Source: Candidatus Alistipes faecavium
GTDB lineage: Bacteria; Bacteroidota; Bacteroidia; Bacteroidales; Rikenellaceae
Length of the DNA stretch: 64,000 nucleotides
Reading direction: 5' to 3'
Assembly (NCBI GenBank): GCA_019118605.1
Contig: DWYP01000046.1
Span: forward strand, 1-64,000
Shown here: positions 58,234-64,000 of the stretch, one piece after another
How the letters are laid out: each line of letters begins with the position of its first letter
How positions within the stretch are numbered: position 1 is the stretch's first letter
Notes under the pieces: model-generated
Databases searched by the model: none
Told to the model about the DNA's origin: nothing
Seen by the model: only the letters and a program-made list of their open reading frames with translations
Translations under genes and position numbers: made by a program

Positions 58234-58437
58234 CCCGCATAGATTCCTTACAAGCTTTGCGAAACTGAACACTTTTTAAATTGGGGCAACTTCAGGTGCT
58301 TCAAAATCAGGCCTTACTACCCTTCGGGGGAGTGCGCCCCGGCGCACCGTTGGAAGATTGCGATTCCCGGAGCCCCCACACTTGACTGATCTTGCAGATT
58401 CGTCAAACAAGACTAAGGAATCCTATGCGGTTTTTTT
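58234..58437 (+). ncRNA. ssrS: Candidate 6S RNA (6S-Flavo/SsrS-like), about 200 nt
   Basis: 5' CCGCATAGATTCCTTA (58235-58250) pairs with 3' TAAGGAATCCTATGCGG (58414-58430) followed by T7; no ORF inside; sits between zapA and rny. Confidence 0.75.
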
Positions 58438-58490
58438 ATGGCTACACGTATTTATATATATTATTAACAAATAAAAAAGCATCAGGATAA

Positions 58491-60038
58491 ATGTATACCA
58501 CCATTTTAGTGGCCTGCATCGCGGCCGTCGCGGCCGTCGCCGTATATGCCGTCGTCACGAACATGATCGCCAAGACCTCGATCCGCAAACGGCGCGAGGC
58601 GGCGATCAAGGAGGCGGAGGCCGAAGGCGAGATGATCAAGAAGGAGCGGATCCTTCAGGCCAAGGAGAAATTCATACAACTCAAGAGCGAATACGACCGG
58701 CAGGTCAACGAGCGCAACCAGAAACTCGCACAGAGCGAGCAGCGCGCAAAACAGATCGAGCAGAACCTCCAGAACAAGGAGCGCGACCTCGAGAACCGCA
58801 TCCGCGAAAACGACCGGCTCAAGGAACAGATGCAGAACCAGATGCAGCTGCTCGAACACAAGAAGGAGGAGATCGAGCAGGTGCGCCGCGAACAGAACGT
58901 CCGCCTGGAGCAGATCTCCGGCATGAGTTCCGAGGATGCCAAGAACATCCTGATCGAGAACATGAAGGCCGAGGCCAAGACCGAAGCCGCAGCCTATGTC
59001 AACGAAACCATCGAGGAGGCCAAGATGACCGCCTCGAAGGAGGCCAAGCGCATCATCGTGGCCTCGATCCAGCGCGTGGCGACAGAAACGGCCATCGAAA
59101 ACGCCGTCACGGTCTTCAACATCGAGAGCGACGAGGTAAAGGGCCGCATCATCGGACGTGAGGGCCGCAACATCCGCGCTCTGGAGGCCGCAACGGGCAT
59201 CGAGATCATCGTCGACGACACCCCCGAGGCGATCATCCTCTCGGGATTCGACCCCGTGCGGCGTGAAATCGCTCGCCTGGCACTCCACCAGCTCGTCACC
59301 GACGGCCGCATCCACCCCGCACGCATCGAGGAGGTCGTGGCCAAGGTTCAGAAGCAGATCGAGGAGGAGATCGTCGAGGTCGGCAAGCGCACGGCCATCG
59401 ACCTGGGAATCCACGGACTCCACCCGGAGCTGATCCGCATGATCGGCAAGATGAAATACCGCTCCTCGTACGGCCAGAACCTCCTGCAGCACGCACGCGA
59501 GACGGCAAACCTCGCAGGTATCATGGCCGCCGAGCTGGGCCTCAACCCCAAGATCGCACGCCGCGCGGGGCTGCTGCACGACATCGGCAAGGTGCCCGAC
59601 GACGAACCCGAACTCCCGCACGCAATCATCGGCATGAAGCTCGCCGAGAAGTACAAGGAGAAGGCCGAGGTCTGCAACGCCATCGGCGCCCACCACGACG
59701 AGGTGGAGATGACCTCGCTCATCGCCCCGATCATCCAGGCCTGCGACGCCATCTCGGGAGCTCGCCCCGGAGCACGCCGCGAAGTGGTCGAAAGCTACAT
59801 CAAGCGCCTCAAGGAGATGGAGGACATCGCCCTCTCGTACCCCGGCGTGGTGAAGACCTACGCCATCCAGGCGGGCCGCGAGCTGCGCGTGATCGTCGGA
59901 GCCGACAAGCTCTCGGATCAGGAGTCGGAGGGACTCTCGCACGAAATCGCCAAGAAGATCCAGGACGAGATGACCTACCCCGGACAGGTGAAGATCACCG
60001 TGATCCGCGAGACCCGGGCCGTCTCCTACGCGAAATAA
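58491..60038 (+). CDS. rny: Ribonuclease Y
   Basis: N-terminal TM, coiled coil, KH ([46 protein letters not shown]), HD ([22 protein letters not shown]). Confidence 0.97.
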   Translation: MYTTILVACIAAVAAVAVYAVVTNMIAKTSIRKRREAAIKEAEAEGEMIKKERILQAKEKFIQLKSEYDRQVNERNQKLAQSEQRAKQIEQNLQNKERDLENRIRENDRLKEQMQNQMQLLEHKKEEIEQVRREQNVRLEQISGMSSEDAKNILIENMKAEAKTEAAAYVNETIEEAKMTASKEAKRIIVASIQRVATETAIENAVTVFNIESDEVKGRIIGREGRNIRALEAATGIEIIVDDTPEAIILSGFDPVRREIARLALHQLVTDGRIHPARIEEVVAKVQKQIEEEIVEVGKRTAIDLGIHGLHPELIRMIGKMKYRSSYGQNLLQHARETANLAGIMAAELGLNPKIARRAGLLHDIGKVPDDEPELPHAIIGMKLAEKYKEKAEVCNAIGAHHDEVEMTSLIAPIIQACDAISGARPGARREVVESYIKRLKEMEDIALSYPGVVKTYAIQAGRELRVIVGADKLSDQESEGLSHEIAKKIQDEMTYPGQVKITVIRETRAVSYAK

Positions 60039-60109
60039 CCGCGGCGCGGGATTTTCAAGTCGCAAGGTGCTTTCAAACTGCACGAGGCTTTCAAGCTGCA
60101 CGACATTTT

Positions 60110-60148
60110 CAAAAAGATCCCTTCGGAACCTTCCGGAGGGATTTTTTC
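60110..60148 (+). terminator. rny terminator
   Basis: AAAGATCCCTTCGGAACCTTCCGGAGGGATTTTTT. Confidence 0.8.
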
Positions 60149-60162
60149 ATACCTTTGCCATC

Positions 60163-60882
60163 ATGAATCCCGAACTGAAAGAGTATATCGAGCGGGAGAT
60201 CCTCCCGCGCTACGAACACTTCGACGCCGCACACCGCACGGACCACGTGCGCACGGTCATTTCGCAGAGCCTCGCCCTGGCAGCGCGCTGCAACGTCGAC
60301 CCGGAGATGGTCTATACGATCGCGGCCTACCACGACACGGGGCTCGCCTACGGACGCGAACGCCACCACCTCGACGCTGGGCGGATCCTTGCCGGGGACG
60401 CCACGCTGCGCCGATGGTTCACGGAGGAGCAGATCGCCACGATGCGCGAGGCGGTGGAAGACCACCGCGCCTCGTCGAACCGCGCGCCGCGGACAATCTA
60501 CGGACGCATCGTCGCCGAAGCCGACCGGGTAATCGAACCCGGGACGATCGTCCGCCGCACGGTGCAGTACGGACTGGCGAACTACCCCACGCTGAATCGC
60601 GAGGGGCACTACGCCCGCTGCCGCGAGCACCTGCAGAAGAAGTACGGCGAGGGCGGTTATCTGCGCCTCTGGATTCCCGAGTCGGACAACGCCCGGCGCC
60701 TCGGGGAGCTGCGGGCGATTCTCCGCGACGAAGCGGCGCTGCGCGCACTTTTCGACAGAATCTTCGACCGCGAGACTGCCGAGACTGCCGAGACCGCCGA
60801 GACCGCCGAGACTGCCGAGACCGGGAAAACCGAAAAGACCGAAAAAGCCGAAAATCCCGGCAAATCCGGCGAGGCGCGCTGA
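60163..60882 (+). CDS. HD-domain phosphohydrolase with C-terminal (ETA)n repeat tail
   Basis: DAAHRTDHVRTVISQSL; YTIAAYHDTGLAYGRERHHLDAGRIL; tail ETAETAETAETAETAETGKTEKTEKAE. Confidence 0.85.
   Translation: MNPELKEYIEREILPRYEHFDAAHRTDHVRTVISQSLALAARCNVDPEMVYTIAAYHDTGLAYGRERHHLDAGRILAGDATLRRWFTEEQIATMREAVEDHRASSNRAPRTIYGRIVAEADRVIEPGTIVRRTVQYGLANYPTLNREGHYARCREHLQKKYGEGGYLRLWIPESDNARRLGELRAILRDEAALRALFDRIFDRETAETAETAETAETAETGKTEKTEKAENPGKSGEAR
60772..60825 (+). repeat. 9-bp in-frame tandem repeat GAGAC[T/C]GCC, six units
   Basis: gagactgcc gagactgcc gagaccgcc gagaccgcc gagactgcc gagaccggg. Confidence 0.9.
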
Positions 60883-60914
60883 CACGCAAAAAACTTATCC
60901 CCGCAAAATATACG

Positions 60915-60957
60915 CAGCAGGCGCACGGCAGGACGTATGTCCGCCGTGCGCCTGCTG
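60915..60957. terminator. Long convergent-gene hairpin
   Basis: CAGCAGGCGCACGGC-A-GGAC-GTAT-GTCC-GCCGTGCGCCTGCTG between the convergent HD gene and FAD oxidoreductase. Confidence 0.7.
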
Positions 60958-60974
60958 TATGGAGATTCCGAAGA

Positions 60975-63854
60975 CTACTCCGCGCCGGCGCTTCGGGGCG
61001 TCGTGCAGGCATCGACCAGGTAGACGATCGAGACGTAGGGAATTCCGGAGTGCGTCGTCAGGCCGATTTCGCACGTGCGGCTGTTCGAATAGCCGATCCG
61101 GGCCCCGGAGCATTCGATTGCGGGCCGCAGTTTCCGCAGGGCGTAGGCGTTCACCTCGGGATGGGTGAAGCCGCGGTCCCCGGCAAACCCGCAGCAGCCG
61201 ACCTCCTCGGGCACCACGACCTGCTCGGCGCACAGGCGCGCCAGAGCGAGGATCGTGTCGGCGAGGCCCATGCGGCGCATCGAGCAGGTGATATGCAGCG
61301 CCACGGTCTCCGCACGGCGGTGGAATTCGAGCCGCTGCCGCAGGAACGTCCAGATGAATTCGGCGGGTTCGTAGAGCTTCATCCGCCGGATCTTCTCCCG
61401 CATGCGGTGCAGGCAGGGGCTCTGGTCGCACAGCACCGGATAACGACCTCCGTCGCTCGCCTTCCACAGCGCCTCCTCCAACTCGGCCGTCTTGCGGTCG
61501 GCGATGTCGGCCATTCCCTTGCTCTCCCAGATCGTCCCGCAGCACAGGTGCTCCATCCCTTCGGGGAAGATCACCTCATATCCTGCCTTATGGAGCAGGG
61601 AGACCATCTTTTCGGCCAGCGGCTCCTGCACGGGCGTCTCGCGCGCGAGGCCCATCGTCTGGTTGATGCAGCTCGGGAAGTAGACCACGCGCAGGGGTTC
61701 GGATGCGGCTGCCGGGGATGCGGCGGAGCCGGAAGATTCCGTGCGTGCGGGGCGCTTGAGCCGTTCGGGGATCCGGTAGGCGCGGGGCATCGAGGGCTGC
61801 CAGAGCGGAAGGCCCGCACGGTGCAGCCCGCGGCCCAGCGACGCCATCGCCCGCACTCCGAGCAGGCGGCGTCCCGTATCGGCGAGCGTCAGCACGGGGC
61901 GCAGCGACGCCTTGACGCCCTCGAAGTGGCGTGCGGCAAAGTCCCCCGCGGCGTATCCGAGGGTGCCGGGATGCAGCATCGCCCCGCGCACGGCGTGCGT
62001 CAGCTCCCCGGTATTGATACCCAGCGGGCAGGAAAGCGAGCAGAGCCCGTCCCCGGCGCAGGTCGCCGCCCCGGCGTAGCGGTACTGCCTCTTCAGGGCC
62101 CGCAGGCGCCGGGGATCCTCGCCGCTGCGCTCCAGGCGCGCGATTTCGCGCCGCACGACGATGCGCTGACGCGAGGAGAGCGTCAGCCCGTACGAGAGGC
62201 AGTTCACCTCGCAGAAGCCGCACTCGATGCAGCGGTCGATGAGCGGGTCGGTCAGCGGCAGGGGCTTGAATCCCGAGAGGTGGCATCGCGGGTCGTCGTT
62301 GAAGATCACCCCGGGGTTGAGCAGCCCTTCGGGGTCGAAGAGCTCCTTGATGCGCTTCATCACGGCATAGGCCTCATCGCCCCACTCCCTCCGCACGAAG
62401 GGCGCCATGTTGCGTCCCGTGCCGTGCTCGGCCTTGAGCGACCCGTCGTATTTGCCCACGACGAGTTCCACGACGTCGTTCATCAGCGCCTCGTAGCGCG
62501 CCACCTCCTCCTCCGAGGAGAACGACTGGTTGATGATGAAGTGGTAGTTGCCCTCGAGGGCGTGTCCATAGATGCAGGCGTCGTCGTATCCGTGCCGGGC
62601 GATCAGGGCCTGCAGGTCGCAGGTCGCCTCCGGGAGGTCCTCGATGTGGAAGGCCACATCCTCGATCAGGCAGGTCGTGCCCGGACGGCGCATGCTGCCC
62701 ACCGAGGGGAAAATCCCCGAGCGGATCGCCCAGTACCGGGCATACTCCTCCGCACGGTCGGTGAAATGCACAGGCGCGAAGGTCTCGAACCCCGCAAGCA
62801 ACTCTTCGATGCGGGCGATCCGCCGCGCGAGCTCCTCCGGCGTGCGGGCCTTCGTCTCGGTGAGCACCGCCGTGAGGCCCTCGCCCGTGGGGTCGTGCAC
62901 CGCCTCGAGCGACTTGCGGTCGAGCATCTCGGCGCTGAAAACAATCCGCTCGCCGCTTTCGCGCTCCAGGCGCTTCATCGCCACGACGGCCCGGCAGGCC
63001 TCGCGCATGTCGCGGAAATAGACCATCGCACTGGCCTTGCAGGGAAAGTCGTACTCCGTGCGCATGACCGCTTCCGAAAGGAAGGCCAGCGTACCCTCCG
63101 AGCCGACCATCAGGTGGGCGATCATCTCGAAGGGGTCGTCGAAGGTCACCAGCGGCTGGAGGTTCAGTCCCGTGACGTTCTTGATCGAATATTTGTAGCG
63201 GATGCGCTGCACGAGGGCCTCGTCGGAGCGCACACGGTCGCGCAGCTCCTCCAGGCCGCGCAGCAGCGCGCCGTGGCTTGCGGCGAAGGCCTCGCGGCTC
63301 GCCGGGTCGCCCGTATCGAGCAGCGTGCCGTCGGCCAGCACGAGGCGCGCCGAGCGGAGCATGCGGTCGCTGTTGGCGTGCGTTCCGCAGTTCATCCCCG
63401 AGGCGTTGTTCATCACGATGCCCCCGACCATCGCACTGGCCACCGAGGCCGGGTCGGGCGAGAAGCGGCGTCCGTAGGGCTTCAGGATGCGGTTGACCTG
63501 CGCTCCGACGATCCCCGGCTGCAGGCGGATCGCATCGCCCCCGTCGAGCACCTCGTAACGCTCCCAGTGCTTGCCCGCGACGACGAGGATCGAATCGCTG
63601 ACGGTCTGTCCCGAGAGGCTGGTTCCGGCGGCCCGGAAGGTCACCGGAAGCCCCAGACTCCGGGCCGTGCGCAGCAGGCGCACGACCTCCTGCTCGTCGA
63701 CGCTGCGGACGACGATCTGCGGCACAAGGCGGTAGAACCCCGCATCGGTGCCCCACGCCAGGCGGCGCAGGGGGTCGGTGTAGATCCGCTCGCGGGGAAT
63801 GAAGCGGCCGACGATTCGCAGGAACTTGCGGTACTTTTCGCTCATGGATCCCAT
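60975..63854 (-). CDS. FAD-linked oxidase (D-lactate/2-hydroxyacid dehydrogenase type) fused to Fe-S and CCG cysteine-rich domains
   Basis: VTFRAAGTSLSGQTVSDSILV FAD-binding; CIECGFCEVNC and CAGDGLCSLSCPLGINTG Fe-S; CCGTIWESKG and CCGFAGDRGFTHPE CCG motifs. Confidence 0.9.
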   Translation of the reverse strand: MGSMSEKYRKFLRIVGRFIPRERIYTDPLRRLAWGTDAGFYRLVPQIVVRSVDEQEVVRLLRTARSLGLPVTFRAAGTSLSGQTVSDSILVVAGKHWERYEVLDGGDAIRLQPGIVGAQVNRILKPYGRRFSPDPASVASAMVGGIVMNNASGMNCGTHANSDRMLRSARLVLADGTLLDTGDPASREAFAASHGALLRGLEELRDRVRSDEALVQRIRYKYSIKNVTGLNLQPLVTFDDPFEMIAHLMVGSEGTLAFLSEAVMRTEYDFPCKASAMVYFRDMREACRAVVAMKRLERESGERIVFSAEMLDRKSLEAVHDPTGEGLTAVLTETKARTPEELARRIARIEELLAGFETFAPVHFTDRAEEYARYWAIRSGIFPSVGSMRRPGTTCLIEDVAFHIEDLPEATCDLQALIARHGYDDACIYGHALEGNYHFIINQSFSSEEEVARYEALMNDVVELVVGKYDGSLKAEHGTGRNMAPFVRREWGDEAYAVMKRIKELFDPEGLLNPGVIFNDDPRCHLSGFKPLPLTDPLIDRCIECGFCEVNCLSYGLTLSSRQRIVVRREIARLERSGEDPRRLRALKRQYRYAGAATCAGDGLCSLSCPLGINTGELTHAVRGAMLHPGTLGYAAGDFAARHFEGVKASLRPVLTLADTGRRLLGVRAMASLGRGLHRAGLPLWQPSMPRAYRIPERLKRPARTESSGSAASPAAASEPLRVVYFPSCINQTMGLARETPVQEPLAEKMVSLLHKAGYEVIFPEGMEHLCCGTIWESKGMADIADRKTAELEEALWKASDGGRYPVLCDQSPCLHRMREKIRRMKLYEPAEFIWTFLRQRLEFHRRAETVALHITCSMRRMGLADTILALARLCAEQVVVPEEVGCCGFAGDRGFTHPEVNAYALRKLRPAIECSGARIGYSNSRTCEIGLTTHSGIPYVSIVYLVDACTTPRSAGAE

Positions 63855-63951
63855 ATTTCGAACGGGGGAAGACCCGCACGGCCTTCCCCAGCTCCCGTTG
63901 TATCGAGAAAAAATCTGTGGCGCGGGGCCGCTCCCGGCCGCCGCGTATAGG

Positions 63952-64000
63952 CTACTCCACCCCGTGGGGGAAGTACTTCATGTACTGCACGCGCTGGTAG
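63952..64000 (-). CDS. C-terminal end of an unidentified gene (YQRVQYMKYFPHGVE*), truncated by window edge
   Basis: Open minus-strand frame from window end to TAG at 63954-63952. Confidence 0.4.
   Translation of the reverse strand, partial: YQRVQYMKYFPHGVE

Noticed and set aside
58234-58437. Alternative identity as RNase P RNA, tmRNA or SRP RNA
   Set aside because: Lacks the conserved core motifs I would expect for those RNAs (e.g. GAGGAAAGUC for RNase P); terminal-stem rod shape and zapA linkage fit 6S better.
60414-63950. 1178-aa plus-strand ORF
   Set aside because: Antisense to the FAD/Fe-S dehydrogenase and out of frame with the HD gene; composition typical of a mirror ORF.

Overview
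The window is about 64 kb of high-GC chromosome from a Bacteroidota member. An Alistipes/Rikenellaceae origin is my inference, from SusC/SusD genes, DUF4295 next to L28/L33, and TTTG-N19-TAnnTTTG promoters. Housekeeping content: 3' end of sdhB/frdB; XRE-cupin regulator plus acyl-CoA synthetase; complete hisGDCBHAF-IE operon preceded by a His-rich leader peptide and attenuator; two FKBP PPIases; nhaA; arginase/formimidoylglutamase family; pdxB; pyrD; cinA; rpmB-rpmG-DUF4295; ftsY-rimO; zapA; an unannotated 6S-like RNA; rny; an HD-domain gene; and a large FAD/Fe-S dehydrogenase. Two accessory carbohydrate loci stand out. (i) 10.98-17.84 kb holds DUF1080 (tandem), a Tat-type Gfo/Idh/MocA oxidoreductase, a HEAT-DUF1080 fusion and a second Gfo/Idh/MocA oxidoreductase, consistent with an oxidoreductive (3-keto) glycan-cleavage pathway. 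(ii) 29.0-54.8 kb is a mannoside utilization locus: 3x GH92, GH38, a GH38-like/DUF5054 protein, GH2, ROK, mannose-6-P isomerase-like, SusC/SusD and a LamG lipoprotein. In it, one N-terminal module appears fused to two unrelated catalytic families. No CRISPR, transposase, rRNA or tRNA was recognised. All family calls come from reading protein sequence; no database search was run.
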